Source: Azolla caroliniana | Lineage: Eukaryota; Polypodiophyta | Direction of reading: 5' to 3' | Length of the DNA: 64,000 nt | NCBI GenBank assembly: GCA_043228905.1 | Contig: JBHGNT010000020.1 | Location: 10,726,001 to 10,790,000 of the forward strand | In this document: positions 42,978-56,209 of the stretch, piece after piece | How positions within the stretch are numbered: the first letter of the stretch is position 1 | How the letters are laid out: every line of letters begins with the position of its first letter | The notes under the pieces: generated by a model | Database searches by the model: none | Seen by the model: only the letters and a program-made list of their open reading frames with translations | What the model was told of the DNA's origin: nothing | Translations under genes and position numbers: made by a program

Positions 42978-45900
42978 GTGACCTACCCTCACCAACGTTA
43001 TGTGTACATAACACATGTGATGCATCAAGAGAAGAATATAGAAAGCATAGATGTTCGAGAATTGAAAGAACGTGAACGACGATCAAATAACACTATCATT
43101 CGTGGGATTAAAGAGGAGAGTATGGAAACACCCGCATCCATCAGAAAGGCCATTGGTGAAATTTTTAGCATGCATTATGGGATGTCGGATGTGAATGTAT
43201 TTGGGGCACACCGAGTTGGGAAACATGGTGTTACTCGCTCCAAAGAAAGGTCTATTGTATGCACAATGACAGATGATACGAAGTGGCGGATCATACTCAA
43301 AAATAGTTGGGTATACCTCAAAGGTACACAATGCTTTGTGAGTGAAGATCGTACTATTTGACAACAAAATGCCCGTCGTAACGCATATGAAGAAAGATTG
43401 AAAATAAAGGTTAAGGATGGGCCTAAATATGGAAATGTAGGCAAATAGGGACACGTGACCTATGAGACTAACCCACGTCTTTTATGACTATGCTTTTGGA
43501 ATTGCAATGGATACCCATGGAATGCGGGATTTGGCATAGAGGAGGAGTTCACCTCGGATATCACACTTCTTGTTGAAACATGGGAGCATGATACTTAAAG
43601 GATTCAAGGGTTAGGAAACTATAATGTACATTCTTTGATATGGGAGAAAAATCCAAGACAAAGGAAGGGGACAAGGAGGGGTGGCATGTTTGATTAAGAA
43701 GGAAATAGTGAAATATGTGTCAATCGTAAAAAACAATGAACATAAATGCTACTTCTAGCTCAAAATAGAAACACCGAAAGATTTTCCCACTTTTGTAGTT
43801 GGATGTTACATTCCTCATCAAGATTCTAACTTTTATGCTTGTTTGGATAAAGATCAACCTTTTGTCAATCTAGAAGATGATATTGATTATTTCAAATCCA
43901 AAGGGGAAGTTATTTTCTTTGGTGACATGAATGCTCGTACAAGAGGTTTCCAACTTGATTCACAAGAATCTTTCATGTCACATATCTCAAGGGTGCAAGA
44001 GGATATGCAAATGTATAACCGCTCTTCTAGTGATGAAAAAGATCCAGACCAATTTGGGAAGTTATTCCTACAAATGTGCAATAGTACCAGATTGCTTATT
44101 GCACATGGTGTTTCCTTATGGCCCAACACTAATGGTTTTGCATGTAGAAAACATAACGGCAATAGTGTGATTGACTATGTGCTACTTTTCGAAGGTATTT
44201 TTGATCATATACATAAATTCTCACTTGGTGAATGGACACCAGAATCCGATCATAGGGCTTTATGTATTGATCTGAAATGTATGCATAGGTTTGATTGTGA
44301 GAAGGCCATTGAAGATAATAAACAACCGCACTTGAGCATGAACCTTAAGTGAGTGCCCGTGTATTCTAAGATGGTTGAGCACATGTTAGAAATGACAAAG
44401 ATACAACATGGTGCCACACTATAATGCAAATGGGAAGGTTTTAAGGAAATCATTCTCTCTTGTATAAACAAATGTTTTTCGACCAACCGCACATATTGGA
44501 AATGCACCAAGAAATTTAGTTAAAAATGGTTTGATAAAAAATGTCGTGAAGCTCGAAAGTGCCTTATGGTTTTGGATATAGTTAAGGATAAAGAAAATTA
44601 CCAAAAGCATTTGCATGAGTATAAATGGCTAATTCAAAGAAAGAGAAGAATATGGGAAGTTACTCAACAATTTATCCAAACGCAAGAGAAAGCGCATGCA
44701 TGTGCTAAATTTTAGGGAAATCTAAAGGGGAAATGTGTTAAGAGTTATGGTGACTTAAATTCTTCACGACTTGTCTATGCATTGTAAGAATTTGTATGAG
44801 TTATCTCTTGTCGAAAAGATAATGTGTTATGGTTCTCTTTCACATATGTCTCCCTTCTTTACAATTGAAGATATATGCATAGGACTTAAGAAATTGGCCT
44901 CTCGAAGGCAAGCGATCTTCAATGTATAAAGGCTGAAATGCCCAAACAGATGAGAAAGGAACACATGTATGGATAAACTATATGTTTAATGATGCATTGC
45001 AACATGGTATGTCGCATGATTGGGCTACAAATTGGATCAAACCTTTACATAAAGGTGGAGATATAAATAATGTAAACAACTATCAAACCATCATGGTTGG
45101 CTTGCTAATAGCAAAACTATTTGGATGTAAAATGGAATCAAAGATAAGTGTATGGGCTGAAAAAAATGGTAAGAGAGCTTATGGACAAGTTGGTTTTCGA
45201 AAACACCATAACACCATTCATCACCTTAGAGGTATTAATGGAGGAAAGTAGCCTTAGAGGTAAAGGTTTATATTGTTGTTTTGTAGACTTTAAGAAAGCT
45301 TTTAATATGGTACCTCGTGAGCATCTTTGGAGGCGAATGGAAGAACTTGAGGTGCCAAGTGAATATATGCTTGCAAACTCCCCAATATATGAGAAGGTTA
45401 TATATTGTGTGTGTTTCGAATTTTTACAATAACACTATTGGTGTGAAACAAGAATGTCCACTCTCACTAACTCTATTTGGTCTATGCATTGATGGATTGG
45501 AAGAAATGGTTGCCAAGTTTGTAAAGGAAGAAGGTGTTGAAGAAGTTGCAATTGAGAATGTTGTCGTTATGCTTTTGCTATATGTAGATGATGTAGTGTT
45601 TTTTGCAAATACTTTAGGAGATGCGCAAAAGCTTATAAACGCATTGGAATTTTTTGGTATGCATACGAAATTAAGTGTTAATAGCTCTAAAACAAAGATT
45701 ATGCTTATGAAGAGTCAAAAAAGAGATAAACCATGCATTATGTACAATAATGAGCCACTTGAATGCGTGGAAAGCTTCAAATATCTTGGCCTTAAAGTTC
45801 TGTTAAATCATAGATGGAATGAATGTGCTACACGCCGCTTAGAGGTGGGTAAGCGAGCGTACTATGCATTTGAGAACACATGCAATCTTGGGGATATTAA

Positions 45901-46821
45901 GTGTTGGGTCCTCAAGAAATATATTTTTCACACTTTGGTGACACCAGTGCTTCTCTATGGGGTGAAAGTATGGGGCGATAGAATCCCCAAATCTACGTGG
46001 AAAGAGTTAAAAAATGTCGAAAAACATTTTCTATAAAGTTTCTACAAGTTAAGAAACAAACACCCTACACCCTCCACCAACTTGAGACGGGATCGCTTCC
46101 CGTTGAGATCATGGCCATGGAAATGGTTGTTGAATACATGCTTAAGGTTCAAAAAAGTCACTCACATCGACTTCTTATAATTGCATGGGAAGCAAGCAAA
46201 AAGATCCAAAAGACACATAAAAACAAAATTTTGTGTTTCGGTTGGAGGCAAGATATGGAAAAATGGTTTGGTAGATGGGATGCAAGACACACTGTTTCAT
46301 GATGCATCACTAGATTCCTCTATAAATGAGGCATTTTTGTAACGCCAATGTATCATGACATGGGACAAATGTGGAGGCTCACGCTTCAAACATTATACTA
46401 CACATGTTGCACCTAACTACAAAATCATATTCTTCGTGGAACATGGAAACCATACACAACAATACATGTTAGAGCCCATCCTGTTATCTACCATTCTAAA
46501 CATTGCTTCTAAGCGACTTAACTCACATACATTGCGATGTGAGACGGGGCGTTGGGGCACAAGTGATGAGAGTGGTTGACTATGCACACTTAGCCCTAAA
46601 CAAGTGCGAGAGTCTGAGTATCATACTTTGATACAATGCTCTGCCTTTGATTATATTCAACCATGCTTTCCACACATCTTCGGTCGAGCTCAATCCTTGC
46701 ACGAATTTCTCTCACAACCACAATGTGCACTCTTGATTGCAACATTGATTGGTAAAGTTCTTGAACATCGAGAGTCGCTACTCACTTTCACACGTATCAC
46801 GTGAAATGTAATATTTTTGGT
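42978..46821 (+). pseudogene. Old LINE of a non-L1-like clade: ORF1, endonuclease, RT
   Basis: ORF1 piece at 43030-43361 (ERRSNNTIIRGIKEE, then FGAHRVGK). APE endonuclease pieces at 43500-44352: GDMNART, DYVLLF, SDHRALCIDL. RT at 45000-46036: NWIKPLHKGGD, CFVDFKKAFNMVPREHLW, GVKQECPLS, LLYVDDVVFFA, FKYLGL. A conserved tail at 46040-46804 has KQTPYTLHQLETGSLP and RESEYHTLIQC before LIATLIGKVLEHRESLL. Several frameshifts make it inactive. The RT with DFKKAFNMVPRE and a Cys/His tail is unlike standard angiosperm L1 elements. Its 3' end recurs at 58880-58996. Confidence 0.85.
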
Positions 46822-46829
46822 CTCATAGT

Positions 46830-47215
46830 TAAAAGTTGGCAATGGTTTTGTTTGAACTGAACCGAATTGCGAAACCAAGGCTTAACGGTTCGGTTCGGTT
46901 CAGGTAAAGGTTTTTTTTTTAACAGTTCGGTTTTAATAGTTAGAAATCGTAGTTTAAATGGTTCGGGTTTAAAAATTTTTAAAAATTGTTTTTAAACAAT
47001 CGTTTCATTTGCACGTCTTATTCTTGGGTTTTTAGGAAAATCTTTAAAATTTTGAAAATTAAAATAATAAAGATTTAAAAATTTAAAAATTTAAAAATTG
47101 AATTTAAACCTAAGTTGAAAACAAAACCGTGGTTTGGTTCGGTTCAGGTTAAATTTTTTTTAAACGGTTCGGTTTTGACCCACTCAAACCGAACCGAACC
47201 GTTGCCGATGTGTTA
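46830..47215. mobile_element. MITE inserted in the LINE 3' end
   Basis: A 386-bp element, ends TAAAAGTTGGCAATGG / CCGTTGCCGATGTGTTA, flanked by CTCATAGT (46822-46829) and CTCATGGT (47216-47223), an 8-bp duplication with one change. The related LINE end at 58880-58996 runs straight through this site, giving an independent empty-site comparison. The interior is AT-rich with GGTTCGGTT blocks near both ends. Confidence 0.8.
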
Positions 47216-47223
47216 CTCATGGT

Positions 47224-47657
47224 GTGTCATATTTGACTTCCGAAGACAAGAGAATAGAATGTATGTATGTTTTCTCATTTTTATAAACTCTTATTAATTA
47301 ACAACCAAAACAACATAAAAAAGAGAGAGAGAGAGAGAGAAACAGAGAAAAGCCATTTCAAAACCCCAACAAAAAGACACTAATAATAATAAAGAAAACT
47401 CTGCTCCTCTGCAAGCAAATGGCGTAAAACCCTCCTCCTCCTCCTCCTCCTCTCTCTGCGCCGCATTTGAAACCCTAATAATGCCGACGCAGACGGAACA
47501 GACAGTTCTGAAAAGGAGGCGACAGAAAGAAAGAGTAATGGCTTCAAGGAGGAGGGACGATGGACGAAGGGCTTAAAACGAGGAAGACGTAAGAAATAAT
47601 CAGGAAGAAAGAAGCATCAGAAGAAGAAGAAGAAGAAGAAGAAGAAGCCAGCCAGCC
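47224..47657 (+). promoter_or_regulatory. LINE tail, then promoter and 5' leader of PNP2
   Basis: 47224-47255 is the last part of the LINE (matches 58972-58996). After a GA tract (47322-47341) the sequence holds AAACCCT telobox-like motifs (about 47425 and 47470), CCTCCT repeats and a GAA tract (47618-47648) leading to the ATG at 47658. No clear TATA box. Confidence 0.5.
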
Positions 47658-50600
47658 ATGGCATCTTGGTCTCTACTTATGCATTCTCAGCGGCGCAAGG
47701 TATTTCTATCTATCTATGTCTATATCTACGTCTTCTTCTTCACTCAGTTTTCCCTGTTTACTCCCAAGTACAGACTTCTGCTTCCACTTATTTCACATTG
47801 TCTTCCAGCATTTTATTCTTCTTCTTCTTTGTAGATGAACCATTATTTCCATGCTCCGAGGAAGTGTTTCCATAGCTCAAAACTAAGGCTGCAAGAAATC
47901 ATTGCAGAAGAGCCTTCATCTTGGAGGCTATTCCCAGGTAAGGTTCACATTGTAATTTTTAGCCTCAGCAACGACTTAAAGAAAGAAGTCATGGATATAA
48001 ATCTATTTCGAAGAATTTATTATCCCTTTAAGAGAGTATTTCATAGACACGGATGTATTTACAGCCGTTTATCTCTGGTGAGAATTTCATTTTACTTCAT
48101 TCCTTAATGAATGAGAAATTTACAGGACAGTTAGCAAAAACTTGTCAGTGAAAAACGGCACAATATCCCTCACCTTTTTCCTCGTCCATCCAAAATAGTT
48201 TATGTACCTCTCTCTCTCTCAATTGTGTGGGCACAAAATGGTTTTGCCGTATAAAAAGAATATGGACCAAGGATGAAACCCATCCTCTCAATTTTGTGAG
48301 TTGAATCTCATACAGGCATATGTCCACTTCTCCTGATCGTTGTGTGTTTGTTTGTGTCTAACTCTACGGTAAAAATCTAATTGTTAAAATTTTCAAGTGT
48401 GTATCATCAAGATATTGTGTGAGATATTTGCTTAGCGTGTCAAAATAATAGGACAAACCTTCTTTCTTAAGCTGTGACTCATGATCCTTGAACAGTGTTT
48501 AGTTTGGTTTGCAAATTCATATATTGATTTGTGTACAATTGGAATTTGAATTCTTACATTTTATGCATTTTGGAACAAATTTTCAGCCAAAGGAGAAGTT
48601 TTTGAGGAACAGGCACAATTTGGACCTCATACTATCACTTTCCAAACTGGAAAAATAGCACGTTTTGCTGCTGGTGCAGTTGTTGTGGGCATCAAGGACA
48701 CAAAAGTGCTAGCAACAGTTGTGGGAGCTTCTAAATTAGAAGAAGCCAAGGGTTTCATGCCTCTTCAGGTGGATTATTCTGGAATGTCATTTTGAAGCGA
48801 TTCATGAACCGCACCTTATAGTAGATAATGTCACATTGCACTTCTAAGTATATATATTGAAAGTATATAGGAGTGTATTTCTTAAATGCAAAGGATTTAT
48901 CAATTTATTGTTATTTTGATTATACAACCCTGGTCAAGAAAGAAAGATCAAGAATTTGTTGAGAGGCACTTGAGTGTTACTACTTGTGGCATGAATCATT
49001 CAGACTTTCTGTTTAAACAAGTTATTTGGGAAGTTGAATCAAAATGCAAAAATATAGACACTTTCCTTCTCATCCAATGAGCCAGACTTTTTTTTAACAT
49101 GGATTAGATGTTAAAATGTGAATAACTAGAATCTGTACCAGGTGAGCTTATGCTATCTGTTGAACAGGTGGAATATAGGGAAAAACAATATGCGCAAGGA
49201 AAAATTCCAAACAACTTTATGCGCAGAGAAGGGGCACCTAAAGAGCGAGAGCTTCTAGTTAGTCGAGTAATGGACAGATCTATTCGCCCTCTTTTCCCCA
49301 AAGGATACTATTATGAAAGCCAGGTTTGCTCTGTTATGTCTTAAAATGATGTAATATTCTTTTATATTAAATGCTGAATATGTGCATTGTTAGTGACTAA
49401 TGTTGTAGTATGAATGGATCATCGACAGATATCAGATATTTCACGTTTCATCTGGAATTTAATACTAATGGAACCTAATATTTATTGCACAGTAAAAATT
49501 GGTTGTAACTTGAAAGGAATAATGTTGTGTACATGTTGTATTGAACCACCTGCATGAAGGGAAAATGATTGAACATGGTAATGGAAAACCTTTATATGGC
49601 TATGCTTTTTCATCCTCATTCATTCTTAATCTACTTGTTAGATTAACAATGACAAACCTAAGGAGTGGAACAACATGATAGCAATAGGTTCACCCATAGA
49701 AAGTTTTTTGTGATATCTTGAATGAATACTATACAATGGTTAGCTCGAAAGGTTAGTGTGTTGGGGGCAGCTGAATCTACCAAGAACAGGTTGTCAGTCA
49801 CAGGTGGGAACTGGTCGATGCCTAAGTTGAAGTGGTGTCTGAGGCTGATCACCATGTGCTCACATGAATCTCTCTCTTTTACATGGACATGATAGAGGTC
49901 TCTAGAGAGTGAGGCCTCCGTGAATGTTTAGATCTCTTACTTACTGAAGATAGAGTATCATTTGACAAAGCACCAATCCTCATTGCCTTAGTTGCAAAAG
50001 AGACTCCTAGATTACAAATAATACAATGCTCACCAATTTCATGTTACATAGTCCTGCCCATTACATACAAATCTCCCTCCCTCTCACAAATCACATTTAC
50101 AATGTATTCTCCATTGAGCCATCTTTCAGATCCCTCTTTCTCTTATATGCATGGTCTTATATAAACAAATGCCACCCAAGGCATACACTACATATTCTGC
50201 CTGGAGAGGTGTAGTAATAACTAGTGGGTGTGGGGTCTATTGCCATATTCTCTTGCCTTCAGTGTTGAGTGGCGATTGTTATATTGTGTAAAAAGTGTTA
50301 TGTATATTCCCCATGCCTGCATGATTAGGTATAAGGGATGTTCTATCGTCCACACACTAGGTGGTACTTCATGTTTGTAAGGGTGAGTTCTTGTTCCTTC
50401 AACATGATGCCCCCATAATTATTATCTCTTTAATATTATCCTATTTTAGATTGTTTTCAATCTAGAAATGATATAATTTATTAATGTATTCTGCTGGCTG
50501 TACATCTATTTTGATATCACATTTAACAAGTAGTTCCAGCATGCCATTAATCTTTGCATGAGTTGCTTGCTCAATGTGAATTTCCTTTTATGATCCTTTC

Positions 50601-53600
50601 CAACGTGAGTTTGTATATTTAGTCTATGTTTCTTTGTTTTAGGTTATGGCCAATGTTCTCTGCTCTGATGGTGAACAAGACCCTGATATCTTGGCTGCAA
50701 ATGCAGCCTCTGCTGCTTTGATGGTCTCAGATATTCCTTGGAATGGTCCAGTTGGTGTGGTGCGAATTGGGCGTGTGGATGGGAAGTTGGTTGTTAATCC
50801 TGATATGGATGAAGTAATCACTAAACCTATTGTGTATATAAGTTTATATTTTAAGGGGATATTGACTGCAGTGATTAACTAATGGAAACTTAAACAGATT
50901 CCAGGTGTGATAGTTGCAAAGTTACTACAGAGTTGTATCAAGAACTTGTGTAGTTCAGAACCTGGATCAGTCTCTTATCTAGAATAAAGTCGTTCTAGGA
51001 AATGTTTTATGTTTTAAAATCAAATTACAACTTGTTAGAAATATTCTGAATTACAAGCTAGAAATCAAGTTTTGTTCATGAACCATAGGTCTCTCGTAAT
51101 TGATGATGCCATAATATCAATATTTTTAATCTTGAATTCTCATATTCAATAACAGTTATAACTTATTGACTTGTATTCAGCTGGCTCTGAGTGACCTTAA
51201 TCTAATATATGCATGCACAATGGACAAAACAATAATGATAGAGACTCAGGCACGTGAAATATCCAATAATGACTTGAAAGTTGCTTTCAAGCTTGCACAT
51301 TCAGAGGTAAGACAAACCCTTGCATGCATCAATTCTCCATACGCTTCTGAACAAGGTGAAAGCAAATTTTTATTGATATTATATTTTCTGCAACAGGCAA
51401 TAAAACTAATACCACCTCAAATTCAACTGGCTTCAAAAGTAGAAAATAAAAAGAGGTCTGTTGCTACTATCACACTGGACAAAGATGTTCTTGCAAATAT
51501 CAGGTCAAAGGCAGAAGTGGCAATAAATTCAGTTATGGGAAACTCTTCTTATGGAAAGGTTGGCATTATAATGAAAGCCTGTACATTTAATACTGAAATA
51601 TCTATCTTTATGGATAGGTACTAATTTAAAGTTCACAGTTTGAACGCGGTAAAGCCTTGAGCAAGATTCAAGATGCTGTTGAAGCTATGCTGAAAGAGGA
51701 AGGGGATGAAAAGAGTCTGAAAGTTCTACCGTTTGCATTTGATCAAGTTAGGAAAGAGGTAAAACTTCTTGCTTTTTTATATCTTTGCATGTTTTAATAA
51801 ATAGATATGTTGGACTCCTGTCATTGATGTTTAACGACAATCGCATATTTTAGGCGATGAGAGTAACCATTATGTAGTTGGTGAAAGCTACTTCAACATA
51901 TAAGAACGGTTTAAAACAGCTCTGTGATGTTCATGGTACCTTTAAGATCATTAGTGAATTAGAGCATTGGGGAGCAGAAAGTCTTAATTGTATGAATTTG
52001 CTATAAAGTGCAATCTTTTAGGAAGTTGTATGATCCATTTATATAATGGCGGATGAGTTGCAATACCTTGTGGACCTGTGGATATCGTGTTGATTTTTGA
52101 AATGACCTAGTAGAACACATGAAGCTCTCTCAGACAACGGGAGACTTCTGTTGTACAATTTGGAACACCAATACAATCTAAGCATATTACCACGAGTAGA
52201 TGCTTTAAGAGGCACATGGATCTATATCATGGTTGGGTGTTCCTAGTGGCTGTCTATATATTTTGTTTTTATTACCATGCCAAGAACTACAATTTGTAAC
52301 TGCAGTAGAAAAAAAGTGGAAAGATCAGCGCAATAGCAGAGTCAGAGAGAAATAAAGAACATGATCTGATAGAATCATGAATTTAACTTCTTGTTTCTAT
52401 TGGTCAAGACCTCATTGAGACTGAATAAGACTGCACTACTCCTATCATATACAGATGCTCATCTTGACTAATGTGATGGGATAAACTGATGTAAATTTAA
52501 CTTCCAATCTGTTGTTTCACAGGTGGTAAGGAGGGATATACTTGAAAAGGGAGAAAGAGTGGACGGCAGAAAATTGGATGAAGTTCGCGAATTACAAACT
52601 GAAGTCAATCTCTATGCTCCATTGCATGGTTCATCTTTATTTTCAAGAGGAAATACACAGGTTATTGTCTGATTTCAAAATTTCCAACTTTTCTGTAGTA
52701 TAATCCCTAATTCTCTTGAAAGATGATAAATGTCTTTGTCACACTTACCTCTTTACTTACTCTTAAATATGAGCCATCACATCGTCTCTTGATATCGTTG
52801 TCATTAGGAACTGCTGTTAGTCCCCAATTGAACTCCAAGTTTGGGGCAATGGAATATGAAATGGTGACATAATGTTAAAACTTTTGGGTGATTGGAGATG
52901 GTTATTTCTGAAGGAAAACAAATATATCAAACTTGAACCAATATCTGGAATCAATCTGTTGGTACAATTGTTAGGAATTTACAGTTGCAATTATATTCTC
53001 CTACACATTGCAGGTGCTTTGCACAGTAACACTGGGCGCACCAGAAGATGCACAAAAGCTGGATTCATTGGTTGGACCTCCAAAGAAGCGGTTTATGGTG
53101 CATTACACGTTTCCTCCTTATTGTATCAATGAAGTTGGCAGGGTTTTTGGGCTCAATCGTCGTGAAGTTGGCCATGGTAAATGCGTGCAAGTAGCTTTCC
53201 AACTTTAGAAGCAAATAATAGCAAGTACTTTCTAGGCCAAAGCAGATGACAAGAATGATGTTCCTACCATTAAACTAATGGGAACTGTCCAAATGTATGC
53301 ACACATTAAGTTTGTTAAAGGTTTGATACATTGTTATTTTTCATCATGGCAGGCACACTTGCAGAGAAAGCTTTGTTAGCCCTCTTGCCTCCTGAAGATG
53401 AGTTTCCATATAGTGTTCGTACAACCTCAGAAGTGATGGCTTCAGATGGTTCATCCTCAATGGCAACAGTTTGTGGAGGTAAAATGTAAACAATTTGCTG
53501 AGATACTTGTATTGAAGAAAGAATTTGATCAAGAAATAGTTCAGTAATTATGGATTTGTAAATATTCTATTTGGCATTCCACACTCATGTTTGAAACAGG

Positions 53601-56209
53601 TTATATTATTTTATGTTGTTATTTTTTGCTGAAACTCTTTGGGACTATTTGAGGATATAGTCCACATTGTAAATATGGGTTTTACCATCTGGTTGTCTAT
53701 TGTAGATATATTTTCATGAACTAAGAAAAGTTTTTCTTGATGCATTAAAGAGATTTCGAACTGCAGATGTCCTCTGCACATAATGGCTACTTTAAAATAA
53801 GGAAATCATGAAAGATTCAGGTATATTTGGGCAATTAAGGCATATGATTAAAATTAAAGTTTATGAGAGCTTTATTAATATGATGCTGGTCATGTTCTGG
53901 TTCCATATTTCTCAATATTAGTTCAGTTCTGCATTTGAGTGGTCATTGCTCATATTTCTAGGTGCATGTAGGGATCAGTTTCACAAAATTTCAATTCCGT
54001 TCTCGAATTGCTCAGGTTGTTATACTGTTATTTGAATTTGTAATGGTTTGCAATGTGAAATATTAGGAAGTCTTGCACTTATGGATGCTGGGGTTCCATT
54101 ACGAGGTCATGTTGCTGGAGTTTCCATTGGATTGGTTACTGAGGTTGATGAAACATCAGGAAATATTAAAGATTACAAACTTCTGACTGATATTCTGGTA
54201 ATGATGACACTTGAGGAAAGGGAAAATCTTAACGTTATCTTTACATGTCATGCTTGAGCAGTAATTCTCGCAGGGACTTGAAGACCATGTAGGAGATATG
54301 GACTTCAAGATTGCTGGAACAAGGTCAGGAATAACTGCAATACAGTTAGACATAAAACCTTGTGGTATTCCGTTGGAGATTTTATGTGAAGCTTTGGAGC
54401 CAGCTCTTGTAGCACGCACACACATCCTTGAAAAAATGGAGAAAGAAATTCGTGAACCAAATACAGAACAAAAAGAGAATGCTCCACGGAAGGGTTTCTT
54501 CTCAATCCAACGAGAATATGTTGGGCGCCTCATCGGGCCACAAGGAAGCAATGTGAAGAATATTGAACGAGTAACAGGTGACATTCAAGGGTTTAGTTGT
54601 ATTAGTAGGAAATCAGCACTGATATTTGCCTCTGTTTCATATTCCAACAGTTTGGATACTTTGAGCTTGTGGTAACCTTGATGAGGATGTCTACTTGCTT
54701 CTATTTGTAGGTGTCCGAATAAGTATTTCTGAAGAGGGGAGGGTTACTGTGATAGCGAAGGACAAAGCAAGCTATGACCAGGCCAAAGATATGGTAACAA
54801 TGATTGGGTAAATGCATAAATGGTTCAAAGGTTGACAAAGTTTGACTTGTGTATCCTGCTAAACATCTGCAAGGTTGACACTGCCCTTGGAAAGGAAATT
54901 GAAGTGGGGCAAATATATGATGGATGTGTAAATTCGATCAAAGATTTTGGTGCATTTATTGAAATAGATGGTGGACACCAGGGACTCCTTCACATATCAG
55001 AGCTTTCCCATCAGAAGGTGTGTGTTAGTCTATTATGGTAGTGCTTGCATCACTGATATTTTAGTTCCAATCATGATGAATATTTGTTTGGGCAGGTTGC
55101 TCATGTAACAGATGCTGTTACGCTGGGACAAAAACTTAAGGTTATGTGTATAGGGCGAGATTTGAGGGGAAACGTGAAATTCTCATTAAAAGCAGTAGTA
55201 CCATGTGCTGCTGCAGATACAACTTCACTGCCTTTGGCATCACCAGCAACATCATCATCATCGTCATCTTCAGTATCTACACCTTCGTCCTTACCTGTTT
55301 CGCCATCACCTCAAATGATGAAGGTAGAAACGACAAACACCTCTGTAAATGAAAATCCAACAGCTGAGAGGGAGGTACACATGTATCAATTTCCATCACA
55401 AAGGTCATGGGCGAAACCACGAGGGATGAAGGAGAATAGCACCCAGAATCGGAATCTTGATGAACATTTGAAAGTGCCTAGTACAAGGGAGTCTAGGGTA
55501 GCATCAACAATAAGTGAAAATGACAATGGTGTTAGTCAATCAAATTCATCTGTTATGTCCGGACAAAATACAGAAATACTTGTAGATATAGGTGGTGAAT
55601 ACCTGGTTAGTGTACATCAAGTCAAAGCATTAGGTGCGGTTTTGAAGATGGCTAGTGGAGAACTTGGTAAACTTTTCTTTGATGAGGTAAGCTTATCTGT
55701 ATATAATATCCTATCACTCATATGAGACAAATAACTATTATTATTGCTATCTGGCTGTCTGTTGTGACTAAGTTCAAAAGTAGGTAGCCCAGCAAGATTA
55801 CATATGAACCATGCCATGGCACCGAAAATATCATACCTGATGCATGCATGTCATATCCTTAGTGAGGTCTGTTTTGAAGGCATTACTAGCTTGCATTGTT
55901 GCATGAGCTTCAACAGGTAAACACATAGCATGCATTCCTTCATGTAGACAAGGTTATATCCCATCCTGAATGTCATACATAAAACCAATTTGCCTACTCT
56001 CTGATTCCTGTTGATGCATTTCCCTGTTCTAATACTTGATTCTTGTGTGACGATGGTGTAAGAATTGATTTCTCTTGGATTTTCTGTTTATTTTGCAGGG
56101 AACACATCGTTCAAGTGTACAAATTGGCGACGAATTGCTAGTAAGATGTAGCAAAATAGATCATACAGGACGACCAGTTTTTGTGTTTGTCAAATCTTTG
56201 TCAAGATGA
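47658..56209 (+). CDS. PNP2: Polyribonucleotide nucleotidyltransferase, mitochondrial
   Basis: PNPase degrades RNA 3'-5' by phosphorolysis. Seventeen GT-AG exons in continuous phase give 950 residues: 47658-47699, 47835-47937, 48587-48768, 49168-49323, 50643-50813, 51181-51306, 51397-51558, 51639-51758, 52523-52660, 53014-53176, 53353-53478, 54067-54197, 54274-54577, 54711-54793, 54874-55017, 55096-55686, 56099-56209 (TGA). Residues 1-45 are Arg/Ser/His-rich, as in a mitochondrial presequence. RNase PH domain 1 is at about 55-260 ([34 protein letters not shown]). The helical linker follows to 355. RNase PH domain 2 is at about 365-575 ([34 protein letters not shown]). Then KH ([13 protein letters not shown]), S1 ([13 protein letters not shown]) and a Ser-rich tail with a final conserved block. 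The tail favours the mitochondrial over the plastid form. The first exon is the least certain. Confidence 0.95.

Noticed and set aside
54156-54584. 142-codon minus-strand frame
   Set aside because: Antisense to PNP2 exons 12 and 13.
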